Shown: piece after piece, positions 11,281 to 22,559 of the stretch
Position numbering within the stretch: position 1 is the first letter of the stretch
Layout of the letters: each line of letters opens with the position of its first letter
NCBI GenBank assembly: GCA_021234155.1
Contig: JAJEKV010000104.1
Coordinates: forward strand, 1,151,982-1,215,981
DNA from: Isoetes taiwanensis
Taxonomy: Eukaryota > Streptophyta > Lycopodiopsida > Isoetales > Isoetaceae
DNA length: 64,000 bases
Direction: 5' to 3'
Program-made: the position numbers and the translations under genes
The notes under the pieces: model-generated
Database searches by the model: none
The model's input: only the letters and a program-made list of their open reading frames with translations
What the model was told of the DNA's origin: nothing

Positions 11281-11366
11281 CTGCCATAACACATCATAGT
11301 CCAGCATAAAGAACAATTCCTTTTATAGCGCTTTGAAAATATATAATCTGACAGGCATTAGTTGAA
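11281..11366. repeat. Direct repeat, copy 1 (about 86 bp)
   Basis: The segment with AGTCCAGCATAAA ... CAGGCATTAGTTGAA recurs at 11491-11576 with a few changes. The second copy runs straight into an internal Helitron-end-like hairpin. Confidence 0.8.
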
Positions 11367-11490
11367 CTTCTATCTTAAGAACATGTAATCGTCTTCCAGA
11401 ATTTTCATATTACATGGCTCATAGGACTTGCTAGAAGGCTAGGACCTGCAGTAGAGGATTATGGCTATGTCAAATATTAAACTTTAATTA

Positions 11491-11576
11491 CTGCTACAAT
11501 ACATAATAGTCCAGCATAAAGGACACTTCCTTTTATAGCGCTTTGGAAGTATATAATGTGACAGGCATTAGTTGAA
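11491..11576. repeat. Direct repeat, copy 2 (about 86 bp)
   Basis: Second copy of the 11281 repeat. It ends at GTTGAA, then ATAG and the hairpin at 11588. Confidence 0.8.
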
Positions 11577-11577
11577 A

Positions 11578-11604
11578 TAGTAATGGTGCCCAGCGTTGCT
11601 GGGC
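11578..11604 (-). other. Second Helitron 3'-end-like hairpin inside H1
   Basis: The 17-nt hairpin and the 7-nt spacer are identical to the H1 end, but the terminal CTAG is replaced by CTAT on the minus strand. It may be the 3' end of an older or nested Helitron. Confidence 0.6.
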
Positions 11605-11751
11605 CGATCCTTTGAGGCAAATATCCTAGCCACAACTTTACACTTGCTTCTCTTTGCATTTTTGGTAGTGTACAGGGCCGATCCTTTGAGGCAAATATCC
11701 TAGCCACAGCTTCTTTACACTTGCTTCTCTTTGCATTTTTGGTAGTGTACA
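11601..11751. repeat. Tandem repeat, 74- and 77-bp units
   Basis: Two adjacent copies beginning GGGCCGATCCTTTGAGG and ending GGTAGTGTACA (11601-11674 and 11675-11751). The second has a small insertion (GCTTCT). Confidence 0.9.
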
Positions 11752-12830
11752 ACTTTGATGATTATTGAAGTGCAGGGGGGTTACAATTTCAACTGAGCAA
11801 TTTTGCCCTGTTCTGCAATCGCTTATTGTCTTTTGATTCTCCTTACAAATGTGTAAGAATCGAAACAACCTTCTTTTTTTTAAGGATGAGAATGCACTTT
11901 TGCTTTGAGATGTGGGTTTGGGGTTTGACATTTACCATATTAACTCAAATTAAATTAATGATCTAAACAAACACCGAATGTTTTGTGGCTATGTGGGACA
12001 ACAAATGTCTACTCCAATGTGAATCCGTCCCTTTCAACGGATGCAACCATTGGTGCAACAAAAGTTCAAGCCAATGTGAATATGCCCTTTCAACGTAAGC
12101 AACCGGATTAGAATATGCAACCAAGTCCTAGACATGTGATGCATTTGGGGCATTTTGCATTGGCAGCATTGCCATGATTGAAATGGAAGGCTAAGGGACA
12201 GATGTATAACTGTGCTAATGGGCACAAATTCGAAAGTGGTTTGGGTTGATTCCAATGTTCTCAAATGTTGGTTCGAGATCTTTGGATAACATGGGGCCAG
12301 AACTGCAGGGGAAAATAATATATGATCAGTAGGGACAATCCTTCAAAAGGAATGGAGAAAATTGACATATTACCTGGTCACAAAGATCCTTGAGCCCTCT
12401 ATGATGTCCCGCTCCATTCTACAGAAACAGCTCCATTCTCCGAGGGAACAAAAGTTGTATGTGGGTGGGATGACATAAAGACATAATGTATGAAGTCTAC
12501 TTACGTCAACTTATTGTAAATCACCCGGGCTTTGGGCAAAGCATTTCCTGTAGCATTGGCGGGGGCAAGACACCATAAACATCATATCTTTCTCAAGCGT
12601 ATAGATAGGATCTAATTACTATCTAGGACAATCTTTGACAATATTATCGATGAAGTTCTGAGGGTTATTTCGGTGCTTTTACCTTTTGATCATGAAAACT
12701 TCCATTTCGGAGATATATGACATAAGGCCCCATATTCTCACTGTCATGTACCATATTTACTTCCAAGCAACTACACCATGTTGTGCTAAAAAGGACTAAA
12801 GTTTCCTGTTGCTGCTTACGATACAAACAT

Positions 12831-13969
12831 ATATCCTTATTTGAACGTTTGTATTCCCTATCGATTAGTAATCTTTCTCATTTCAGATCTCCACTTATTA
12901 CGATCTTTGTATCAATAAGTGCATAAATCCTTCTTCCGATGCAAAGAATACAGGTGGCCAGACTCATTGACCAAGTGCACTGTATCAAAGGTTCTCTACT
13001 ACAATTTCAACTTTTCAAAATTGAATACATATCTTATATTTCTACTCAAAAATTCCATACTAAAGTTTTCGACATGGAAGAAGGATCTCACCCGAGCCAA
13101 AGGGAGCGTGCATTCTCTAGACTACGCTGCTCTGTGTCATATTCCCTCCACCTTTCAATGAAATCAACAAATTAAAAACAATGCAAGTATTAAGAATTTT
13201 TAAATGAAACGTACTTCCTCTGCTGCAGACGGTGGCGACGTCGGAAGCCCGTAGTTCGTTGGGTGTCCATCCAATGGATGTCCCGGCACGGTCATGGAGA
13301 TGGACATGCCGGCAAAGATCCTCCTCCCGCCATGCTCTGTTAATGCTACTATCTAAGGGCGTAAGGAATGCATGGGCAACGTCTCGGCAGTTGCCCGCCA
13401 TGGTGCGGTACATCTGTCGCTTCAAATAGTTTCTCGCAGAGATAGGCTCTTGGGTTATGTATCCGATGCGGATAAGTATCGAGATAAGGGGATGAAAGAA
13501 AAAAATAAAGAAAAGCTTCAAGAGAGTCACCTCAAGCTCCTCCGAAATTGCAGAGCGGCCGATTTTCACTCTAAGAAGTAGCAAAGATAGCCATTGAAAC
13601 CTATTTTCGCTTGCTCATTATATGATGCTTTTTAACGATGATGTTGTCCCGCATTAAGAAGATATACAATATCGATAAAGGGACGAAAAGAAGAAAAATA
13701 AAGAAAAGCTTCAACAGAGTCGCCCTGAACATCTCAAGTTCCTCTCAAACTGCCATAGCCATCGAACCCAAAGCTCTGACCATAACCTTAGTGATGCCAT
13801 AGCTTACCAGATTCACTATTCCGGATGCCATCGCCAGCCCTCTCTGCTCAAATCCTCATTGATAACCAAAAAAAAAAGCGTCCATCGAGTGTGGGCCGTC
13901 GGATTTGGTCAGTTTAATCCTAGCCGCCCAATTTAGGGCTGGGTCCAACACTTACACTATAACATTATT
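12831..13969. repeat. Tandem duplication in H1, unit 1 (about 1.14 kb)
   Basis: It starts ATATCCTTATTTGAACG and ends in the Helitron 5'-end sequence (TTACACTATAACATTATTAT). It is repeated directly at 13970. The junction is at a shared ATAT. Differences from unit 2 fall mainly at CAG/CTG or CA/TG sites. Confidence 0.92.
13205..13584 (-). pseudogene. Captured exon-like fragment, unit 1
   Basis: A minus-strand open frame reads AGNCRDVAHAFLTPLDSS, INRAWREED, then SIGWTPNE. The same block is present in unit 2 with small indels. It looks like a coding exon of a host gene carried by the Helitron. I do not recognise the protein. The two copies differ by frame-affecting indels, so neither is likely to be functional, or some indels are sequence errors. 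Confidence 0.45.
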
Positions 13970-15116
13970 ATATCCTTATTTGAACGTTTGTATTCCCTAT
14001 CAGTGTAATCTTTCTCATTTCGTATCTCCACTTATTACGATGCTGTATCAATAAGTGCATAAATCCTTCTTCTGATGCAAAGAATACAGGTGGCCAGACT
14101 CATTGACCAAGTGCCTGTATCAAAGGTTCTCTACTACAATTTCAACTTTTCAAAATTGAATACATATCTTATATTTCTACTCAAAAATTCCATACTAAAG
14201 TTTTCGACATGGAAGAAGGATCTCACCTGAGCCAAAGGGAGCGTGCATTCTCTAGACTACGCTGCTCTGTGTCATATTCCCTCCACCTTTCAATGAAATC
14301 AACAAATTAAAAACAATGCAAGTATTAAGAATTTTTTAAATGAAACGTACTTCCTCTGCTGCAGACGGTGCTGACGTTCGGAAGCCCAGAGTCTGCGTTG
14401 GGTGTCCATCCAATGGATGTCCTGGGCACGAAGCTGCTGGAGATGGACATGCCAGGCAGATCCTCCTCCCGCCATGCTCTGTTAATGCTACTATCTAAGG
14501 ACGTAAGGAATGCATGGGCAACGTCTCGGCGGTGCTTTTGCCGCCATGGTGCGGTTGCATGCTTTCGCTTCAAATAGTTTCTCGCAGATAGGCTACTGGG
14601 TTATGTATCTGATGCAGATAAGTATCAGATAAGGGGATGAAAGAAAAAAAATAAAGAAAAGCTTCAAGAGAGTCACCTCAAGCTCCTCTGAAATTGCAGA
14701 GCGGCCGATTTTCACTCTAAGAAGTAGCAGCATAGCCATTGAAACCTATTTTCGCTGCTCATTATATGATGCTGCTAACGCATGATGTTGTCCTGCATTA
14801 AGAAGATATACAATATCAGATAAGGGGACGAAAGAAGAAAAATAAAGAAAAGCTTCAACAGAGTCGCCCTGAACATCTCAAGTTCCTCTCAAACTGCCAT
14901 AGCCATCGAACCCAAAGCTCTGACCATAACCTTAGTGATGCCATAGCTTACCAGATTCACTATTCCGGATGCCATCGCCAGCCCTCTCTGCTCAAATCCT
15001 CATTGATAACCAAAAAAAAAAGCGTCCATCGAGTGTGGGCCGTCGGATTTGGTCAGTTTAATCCTAGCCGCCCAATTTAGGGCTGGGTCCAACACTTACA
15101 CTATAACATTATTATA
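13970..15116. repeat. Tandem duplication in H1, unit 2 (about 1.15 kb)
   Basis: Second copy of the 12831 unit, followed by AAGA, which completes the Helitron 5' terminus on the minus strand at 15121. Confidence 0.92.
14325..14577 (-). pseudogene. Captured exon-like fragment, unit 2
   Basis: The minus-strand frame reads HRRDVAHAFLTSLDSS, INRAWREEDLPGMSISS, then TSIGWTPN. It matches the unit 1 fragment but with a longer middle. The two copies are collinear, so they arose by the tandem duplication and not by independent capture. The parent gene is not identifiable from the sequence alone. Confidence 0.45.
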
Positions 15117-15121
15117 TAAGA
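15100..15121 (-). other. Helitron H1 5' terminus
   Basis: TCTTATATAATAATGTTATAG on the minus strand, preceded by A. It matches the reconstructed 5' end of Helitron Y and, more loosely, that of Helitron X. Confidence 0.85.
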
Positions 15122-15800
15122 TGTGCACATTTTCCAATGTACACATTAATGTGGGCACACATTTCCATGTGGCCACTTGATGCCAAGTGGGCCATACCCA
15201 TAGGTGCAAGTAATGTGCACATTTTCCAATGTACACATTCATTAATGTGCACACATTTCCATGTGGGCACATTTGGCCACCTAGCCCTTAAAGGCAAGTG
15301 GGCCCATTACCAATTATCCCACATGCCAAAAGGGGATAATTGGAAACCCTAGCCACCCCCCTTGTCTATATAGGGTAGGAAACCCTAACTAACCTAATTT
15401 TCGATTTTAGGGTTTCAGAACTCTGTTTTGGCTGCCTCAACAGCCAAAACCGCATCCCAGACTCTGCTTGGGAGAATTACATCCTTAGTTTCTCGAGATT
15501 CGAAAGGCTTCAAACAGGATGGTCGAGCTCAGTCGAGGAGCCCCTCAAGGATCAGTATTTGGCCAATTAGATAGTCTAAACCCTATTTTAGGCATTGAAT
15601 CAAGGGTTTAGCCTATTAGATTGCCCATAGCAGCCCTCTAGAACTCTAGATAGCAGATTCTAACTAAAGAACCTAACTCTATAATATAGATTAGATCTTG
15701 TTCTTTAGTTCTTCTGTGATGTATATGGATGATGTATCTCTGGAACGCTTGTATTGGGAAGGGGGGTAGAGACCTAAAGCTTGGTAGTAGATGCTCCTAG
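15122..15800 (+). repeat. Probable continuation of element A 3' LTR
   Basis: It contains two copies of a GTGCACATTTTCCAATGTAC segment (15123-15178 and 15215-15279), a TATATA box at 15367-15372 and AACCCTAA motifs, an arrangement fitting U3/R. It directly continues the host sequence broken by Helitron H1. The right border is not clear. Confidence 0.4.
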
Positions 15801-17198
15801 ATTAGCCTCTCTAGCACACTATAGTTGCGGCTCGTGGTACAATAGCCCGCCTGTGTTGTGTTCTTAGGGGTCGAGACCGGTTGATAAGGGTGGTCGTGTC
15901 CATAGCGGTTGCTCTCTCGGGATGTAAAGTCTACTCGAGCACCGCAGACTAAGCGCTTAATACTCGTGGACCGCACCCCGAGTATGAGTTCGACACCGCT
16001 TGGGATAAGAAGCCGTGCTGGCGGCGGTGCCACGTGGGTTTCAGCCGAGGCCATGTGTTGCGGTGGTAGTGTCACGGCACGGGGATCGACCGCCGCCGTG
16101 GTGGTAGTTCCCTTCAAGTGGGTTAAAGTCGAGTCACGGACCGCTTGATGTCCTCTAGTCCGCCTGCTATGGCATTGATCATCCGGGTGGGAGGGAAACC
16201 TCCTTACCCGCCTCATCGGTCCGGGAGATGTAACCCGGCTATAGCCCCTTGGCTATGATCCCGGGCAGCTACGGTCCAACCCCCTCAAGTTCTTCAACCT
16301 ATCCGCAAAGTGTACACAGGAGGGGCGGATGGAGTGGACAACCCTAAGCCATGTTCTTATGCCACCCAAATCCATTGCCATGAATTACGGCCTCCCAGCA
16401 ATGAACTCGAGACCCAAGCCGCCGGGCATCCCTTTGAGTCCGAGCCTTGGGTAGGATTCCCTATGTGATGTGTGATCTTTGTCTATGCAGATATGTGGAG
16501 GGCCATCCTTCGTGATGGTCCTATGATGTTGATGTATGTGCTATCGACATGTATGTTTACGCTTCCGCAGCCTAGGTAGGCCCCGAGGGAGATTTGGTGC
16601 AATGACCCTTCCACTCTTCCCAATCGGAACCCGCCACGGTTGCAAAGTGTCATGTGGAGGGCCCCGTATTAGCATGGAGCTGGTATGGGGGATGAACTCC
16701 TGCTTGTATACCTGTGAGGGCACCGTGATATCGAAAGCCGGGGACGCCACAAACGCCAACAAAAGGAGCAACCAAGCTAAGCAACCACAAAGCATCTAAG
16801 GTCGACCAAGACGAGCTTCCAGCTCTCCCTTGCACTAGCAGAGAACTTTCATCGGTTCCAAAAAGTAGGAGACCATGAGGGGAAGGAGACGATATCGGGA
16901 AGGAACATCTCCAACTTGAAGGCCTATATCAAAGACTAGGGGCAAGATCAAGGAGGAGAATATTCCGCCGAACAAGAATTCATGACCCGTAAAACACCTA
17001 GAAACCAAAGGAAGGGCGACTTTACTACGCCGCCCAAGGAGTGCGACTGAATGGATAGGGACCCAAAGGATCTGAGGAGACGCCCAGCCAGCCAGTACCT
17101 AATCACGCCAAAGGCAACCGTAAGGAGCTAGGGTAGGTGCAATGGAGATGATCACACTTCCAAGCACGAGAGGCACCTCTAATGAAGCAAAGCCCAAC
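15801..17198. other. Unassigned GC-richer sequence left of LTR1
   Basis: No recognised domain. Short frames only. It could be LTR/U5 and leader sequence of a further element. I found no similarity to the 3' region of B or C, so the tandem array does not visibly extend leftward. Confidence 0.3.
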
Positions 17199-17789
17199 TG
17201 TTAGTCCCAGCCCTCCCCGGGTACAGGAAAATTCATGCATACGACGGACCAAGTCAAGTCCAAGGATCCACAGTCAGGCACGGGTCACTCGTCAAAGGCC
17301 CAGCAAAAGACCAAGCACAGAAAGCACGCAAATCAAAGCCCAAGGTCTCTACCCAAGAGGCGGGCCCGGACAAATGACGGCCACACCGCTGCGGCCGGCC
17401 ACAGTGATTCCAGTGCACTTCAAGAGGCACCGCCAAAGATTCCTCAGAATCGCCTCCTTCCGTGAGTCGGGCACCGAAATCAAATGAGTGTCTATATTGG
17501 GCCAAAGGCCATTGTACTATATATATGAGTAGAGATAGCACATGAGTTTTTAGATGAGTTTTGAGTCTTGTCTCATTTCAGTTTTCTCTCGATTGCGAGA
17601 GCTCATGTATCTTCATTGACATCAAGGAAGCTTATTATTGTGATCTCATTGTTCTCTTTTGTTTTCTTTTCCCTTTTCCTTGTCTTTCTTGTAAATCCCG
17701 CGTGACATAGTCCCCGGATTCTCTTGTTAGATCCAAGGGTCCTCACAGAGGGCTGTCTTGCAGGAGTTCCCGAACCCAGACCCCAAACA
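17199..17789 (+). repeat. LTR1 (5' LTR of Gypsy element B)
   Basis: Starts TGTTAGTCCC and ends CCCAAACA. It contains TATATATA near 17519 and a conserved block from ATTCATGCATACGACGG to GGCCAAAGGCCATTGTAC. It matches LTR2 (42692) and LTR3 (53530) along its length, with many small indels. The 591-bp length fits the other two. No 5-bp target duplication is evident when compared with sequence after LTR3. Confidence 0.88.
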
Positions 17790-17810
17790 CTATCGCCGCT
17801 GCCGGGTCTG
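17790..17810 (+). promoter_or_regulatory. Primer-binding-site-like sequence of element B
   Basis: CGCCGCTGCCGGG directly after the LTR end. Element D has GGCGCTGTTGCGGG at the equivalent place. The pattern resembles the GGCGCCGTTGCCGGG class of plant Gypsy primer sites, with mismatches. Confidence 0.4.
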
Positions 17811-17830
17811 ATTTTTCTTTTCCTTCCATC

Positions 17831-19710
17831 ATGTCGGCTCGAGGTTTCACTCCTGAAGAACTTCTTTGCCAAACGGCGGCTCGACTGGAGCGCCATCAAC
17901 GACGCGAGGCTGTTCGGGATATGTATGACAATCGCTTATGACATTGAGGGAGGTCGATCCGCCACGCGCTCGGTCGGCACCTCCTACCCTCGTGCTCATT
18001 CTCGACCAGGGGTCTCCCCACATTATTGTCGTCATTGTTCACAACCGCAATCTCCACAACATACCCCCCGTTCAGCCCACGCCTCACTATTTCCGGACTC
18101 GACAAAGACCTATATCAACATCCCTTCAGTCACACCCCGCTTCGTCACAACCTTCTTCACCTCTCCCGGTGGGATGGGCTACCATCAAGTGTCTTTTGGC
18201 CCTACCCACGCTTCACGACTTTCGTCTTCTCCATCTTTTCAAAGATGCTCTTCCCCGCTCATCGGACCACCGATCTCAAGCCTCATGAGGATGGCTCCCC
18301 ACGGACCTTCCCCACCGTGATCTCGCTTTTGGTGAACCCCAAGTTTTTTTTGGTTCCACCTCCTTGCTCTCGGCCTCGACTCACCACCTCTTTATGCTTC
18401 GCATATCCTCCGCCAAAATCCCCTATCTATGCGCCCGGTTCGCCTTCATCGCCCCTCATAATTTGAAGTTGACTTATCCCACTTTTGGCAACACTAAAGG
18501 CAAACCTTCGGATCAAAGTGCTTCGCAGACTTATGGAGGAATTTGAAGCCTTGGCCATTCTCAACGGTCATGCGCACCACAACTCAAATTTCATATCTTT
18601 TCGACCACGCCAGAGGCCCCCTCATCGCTGGTTAATGGCCAATAAGAGTCATGGAAACAAAGTTGGCAAGAAATGGAAACGCCTTTTCGTCTCATTATGG
18701 CACCACGGACGATGATCGCTACTCCTCAAGCAACTCAATGACCTTCAACAAGAGCCCCACGAGTCCGCCCTCGGATTTTGCGGACCGCCTTCACATTCTC
18801 GCCAAAACTCCGTGAGTACCCCACGCAAAGCCGATCCTCGTCTGGTTTCTCGGGGCTTCCTCCCCGCCATTCGACTCATGACGTAATACCGTCCCCAAAT
18901 CTTTGGAGCAGGCCATTGAATTGGTCAATCACTTTCGGTCAATGTTTCTTCTCGGTGTTGCTCATAGAACTCCCTTTCATGCCCCCCGTCATGGTTCCTC
19001 AGAACTCTGTTCAACCTCAACAAGCAAATCCACAACGCGCTCACATCTGGTGTACTATTTGTAAACATCAAGGTCATCTGGCAAATGAATGCAACGCCTC
19101 CAATGGCCCTCCTCATTGTAAAAGATGCAATATGTGCAATCATGCCACGGAAGAATGCACGCGATCTCTTCCTACACCTTTTCGTAATAAAATGGTCTTT
19201 CGAGTCCAGACCACGCCTCAACAACAACCGTCATATCAGCCTCAGCAATATCCAGCTCAACAACCGCAGCAGTATCCACAACCGCAGCAGTATCAACAAA
19301 TGCAGCCATCTCAGCAGTCACGGGGACAAGGCAACCGTCCTCCGTTTGATCCTTCCAAGGCTCAATGTTATCATTGTCATGAATGGGGTCACACCACCAC
19401 GGCGTGTCCTCAACTGCCTCAAGTTCAAGTTCAACTTCCAGGTTCCAATCAACCGGCTTCTGTCCGTCTCACGGCTTATCAACTCGGGTGGCCAACGGAA
19501 AACGGGCCCTCGCCCCTGCTTTTGAGAAAGCCTCCTCGCCGCCTCAACAACAAATGACCTCAAGAAGCCGCTGCCTACTTCCAATCCTATGGATCAACAA
19601 GCTCGGGAGGAAATTTATCGCTCTCTCAACCCTCCCCGCCCAACAAATTATTGGGTTGGTCTTGTCTCACACACACACGGGCTTCACGCCTTTTGACCAT
19701 TATTCCTCAT
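17831..19710 (+). pseudogene. Gag of element B (three CCHC zinc knuckles)
   Basis: The ATG at 17831 opens MSARGFTPEELL..., matching the start of Gag in element C at 43310. The capsid-like part (18480-18860) matches C and D (LKLTYPTFGNTKGKP). The nucleocapsid part carries three CX2CX4HX4C knuckles: CTICKHQGHLANEC (about 19048), CKRCNMCNHATEEC (about 19117) and CYHCHEWGHTTTAC (about 19367), with a Q/P-rich linker between the second and third. Gag packages the RNA and forms the particle. Stops and shifts interrupt the frame in several places. Confidence 0.85.
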
Positions 19711-20159
19711 GACACGCAACTTTGCTTTTGCCGTGGAAACCGCCCCTCATGATGATGATAAAAAAGTTCACTTCGCACCTGATCTTGACAAACTTATGCC
19801 TCACGTCATGCCTAAAGTGAGACAAAGTATTCTGAAACTCATGCAGGCTGCGGAAGGTCAAACACTGGCAAATGTTCATGCCACCACGAGATCTCAAAGC
19901 CAGTCGGGCAAAGACCGCCGTCATCTACCAGTGCACGCTCTCAGCCATATCCAAATATTGCTGCTGAGGTCGAGCTTCTCAAAGAAGTTTCTGCTTCTTT
20001 ACCACAGTCCCCAGCTCCATTGGACCAAGGACCCCTTTTCACATGTTCCCTTGAACTTCAGAAGAACTTGCCAAGATCAAGATTCCCTTGAGCCCGGCCA
20101 CTATTTTGAAACTCCGTCCAGCTCTCAAAGATCGGGCCACCTCTTCCCACGGTTCTGTT

Positions 20160-20580
20160 GGAGCTGTTATGACTTCAACACCCACGGTGCATGCCACGGT
20201 GGGCAATCAACATATCAATCATGTCCAAATTGATGGTGGTAGTGTCGTCAATCTCATTACTGATAAACTCAGGAAGCAATTGGGCATCAAACAATTATAC
20301 CATGCCCCTTATGACATCAAATTGGCAAATGGCCATATCACGCCTCCCTCAAGGCGCACTCCTCTTCTCCACATCAAGATTGGTGATCTCAAATTCCCCT
20401 TGGAATTTGGTGTTTGGAAAGCGTGAGAAGATCCCGTGATTATGAAATGCCGGTTGGACGACCTTTTCTCCGCCAAAGCTAAGAGTATTCATTATTACAA
20501 CGGACCAACTTGTTATCACCGATGGCCATCTCAACGCCATCATGGATCCGAAACCGCCAATTGATCTCTCGCCAAGAATG
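20160..20580 (+). pseudogene. Protease domain of element B
   Basis: In the frame at 20088-20426 the translation reads VQIDGGSVVNLI, where DGG stands at the retropepsin active site (usually D-S/T-G), then YDIKLANGHIT and LEFGVWKA. Elements C and D have the same downstream block. It lies between Gag and RT. A frameshift follows at about 20426, before the RPFL part. Substitution of the middle residue by G may or may not be tolerated. Confidence 0.7.
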
Positions 20581-21079
20581 CTGAACCTTCCATCTCGATA
20601 ATCGACTCAAGAAGCCCAAAATATTTATCATGTTCAAGCTCCTCCAAATGGGTCTACCTCTCTCCTCTTACCCCCAGTATGCCGATCCCCGAGGTGACAT
20701 GACGCCGATCAGGACCAAAGCCGCGGGCGGCTCTCTTGGACCCTTACCGGCTTCCTCGCAATCGCATTCAACGCCTTGATCATTTTTCTGTCCCAATTCA
20801 CTCTTCGTAAAACAGCTTGATGTTCATGCCGCCATGCAAAGAACTCCTTGCTTGATGACGCCAAAGCGGCCTTTTTCTTCACAACGCAAAATGCCGCTTC
20901 TCCCGTCATGCTTCGTGTTCCCGCCATCGTTCGTGACACCTGGAGGTTGTTCCTCACATTCAAACTCCCGGCGGAAATCGTGGGACATAGGGAAACAATC
21001 AACCCGCCCACTTAGCCGCTAAACTTCCACCAACCTATAAAGCGCGACCGCGGACTTTGCTCAAGAAATTCAAACATAT

Positions 21080-21880
21080 TTTTGCTTGGAGCTACATAGA
21101 CCTTCGAGGTATCAAAAAGAATTGGGGAACTCACCATTCCTACCAAATCGATGCACGCCCAATCTAGCAACGACAAGACATGTGCTCAACCCAAATTACC
21201 GCGGACCAAGGCTAAGGCCGAAATTGACAAACTCTTGGTCACCGGCCCGATTTATGAGGTCAAACATTCTCAATGGGTGAGCCCCATCGTCATTGCTCTC
21301 AAACACAATGGTAAGATCCGCTGTTTGCGGGATTACGTAAAAAACTCAATCAAGCAATGGAGCGTGATCACTTTCCGCTTCCTTTCACCGACCGTGTTCT
21401 TGAAGAAGTTGCTTTGGTCATGAGATGTACTCTTTATGGATGGTTTCTGGTACAATCGATTTCTATCAAGCAAGAGGATCAACTCAAAACTACCTTCACC
21501 ACCCCGGGCACTTTTGCCTACAAGGTGGTCCCTTTTGGCTTGTCAAACTCTCCTTCAACCTTTCAAATAAGATCATGCTCTCCGCCTTTCAAGACTTTAT
21601 GAAGGATAAACCTTTTTCTTCAGATCTTTCAAGATGATTTTTCTGCCTATAGCTCCATGGAAGATCATTTGGAAAAATTGGAACTTGTCTTTCAAAAATG
21701 TGATGAATCTGCATTAGTCTCAATCCCGAAAGTGCACTTTCTCAAGGCACCTCAGCGCCTCTGGGTCATGTGGTCGAAGAAGAAGGCATCACCACGGATC
21801 CCGCTTAAGATCGGGCCAGGTAATCGAAAGCTCAAGCACCGCCTAATATCAAAGAGACACGCTTCTTTTCTCGGGTAAGG
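21080..21880 (+). pseudogene. Reverse transcriptase domain of element B
   Basis: Recognisable blocks are SPIVIALKHNGKIR near 21280, EDQLKTTFTTPGTFAYKVVPFGLSN split over two frames near 21475-21550, and the catalytic FQDDF near 21630 (F/Y-x-D-D intact). The domain is spread over at least four frames. The same blocks are found in order in C (46640-47240) and in D on the minus strand. Frameshifts at short intervals mean no RT protein can be made from this copy as written. Confidence 0.85.
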
Positions 21881-21989
21881 TAAATTACTATTCCACCTTC
21901 ATTCCTCGACTTGCAACTATAGTCAACCCCATTCATAAACTCACGGGGATAAATCCACTTGGGCTTGGAATTCCCAAGCGAAAGCCGCC

Positions 21990-22410
21990 GTGGTTGAAAC
22001 CGTTATTTACTCGTGCCCCCAGATTTGTTCCTCCTCAATGGGACAAGCCATTTCATGTTCATGTTGACGTCTCTGCCTTTGCAATTGGTGCTGTTCTCTC
22101 TCAGGCCTATGATGAAACCACGGATAAACCAATCCGCTATGCCAGCCGGAAACTCAATCCTGCTGAGCGCAACTATTCTGCCACGGAACGGGAAGCCTTG
22201 GGCTTAGTCTTTTGTGTCCAACGTTTCCGACATTATTTGCCGGAAGCGATCGTTCTTTGTTGATCATCAAGCTCTTCTTTATTTGATCAACAAAGCCACG
22301 CCTTACGGACGCATTGCCCGCCGGTCCTTCTTCTCGCAAGAGTTCGCCCCTTCGAAATAGTTCATAAGGCAGGCAAATCTCATGTGGTGCCTGATTATCT
22401 TTCACGCATC
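21990..22410 (+). pseudogene. RNase H domain of element B
   Basis: An 89-codon open stretch (21994-22263) reads PPQWDKPFHVHVDVSAFAIG, then YASRKLNPAERNYSATEREAL, then VQRFRHYLPEA. This is a typical Gypsy RNase H with D in HVDVS and E in TEREAL. A frameshift follows before HQALLYLINK (about 22265). The domain is in its normal place between RT and integrase. Confidence 0.85.
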
Positions 22411-22559
22411 CACACAGATGATCCCTCCACGGGTGTTTCTGACGCCTTTCCAGACGCTCAATTGTTCCTGGTCACGGCCACGCCCCATTGGTTTCACAAC
22501 TTTCAGCAATATCTTCACCGGTGCTTTCCTCCCGCCCGATCCGACGCTTCCGCACAAGC

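Larger units (their letters stand above)
9920..15121 (-). mobile_element. Complete non-autonomous Helitron H1 (5.2 kb)
   Basis: On the minus strand the element begins TCTTATATAATAATG (15121 leftward) and ends in the hairpin GCCCAGCAACGCTGGGC, 7 nt, then CTAG at 9920. It is flanked by A at the 5' side and T at the 3' side, the A/T target expected for Helitrons, and has no terminal inverted repeats or target duplication. No Rep/helicase gene is visible, so it would need an autonomous partner. The cargo includes exon-like pieces and a 1.14-kb tandem duplication. Confidence 0.88.

Noticed and set aside
13117-13584. 155-codon minus-strand frame as one intact gene
   Set aside because: Only the middle part is shared with the second unit as coding-like; the N-terminal part reads through AT-rich sequence, so it is an exon fragment at most.
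15112-15352. Overlapping short frames rich in C, H, W and M
   Set aside because: They come from two copies of a GTGCACATTTTCC repeat in LTR-like DNA.
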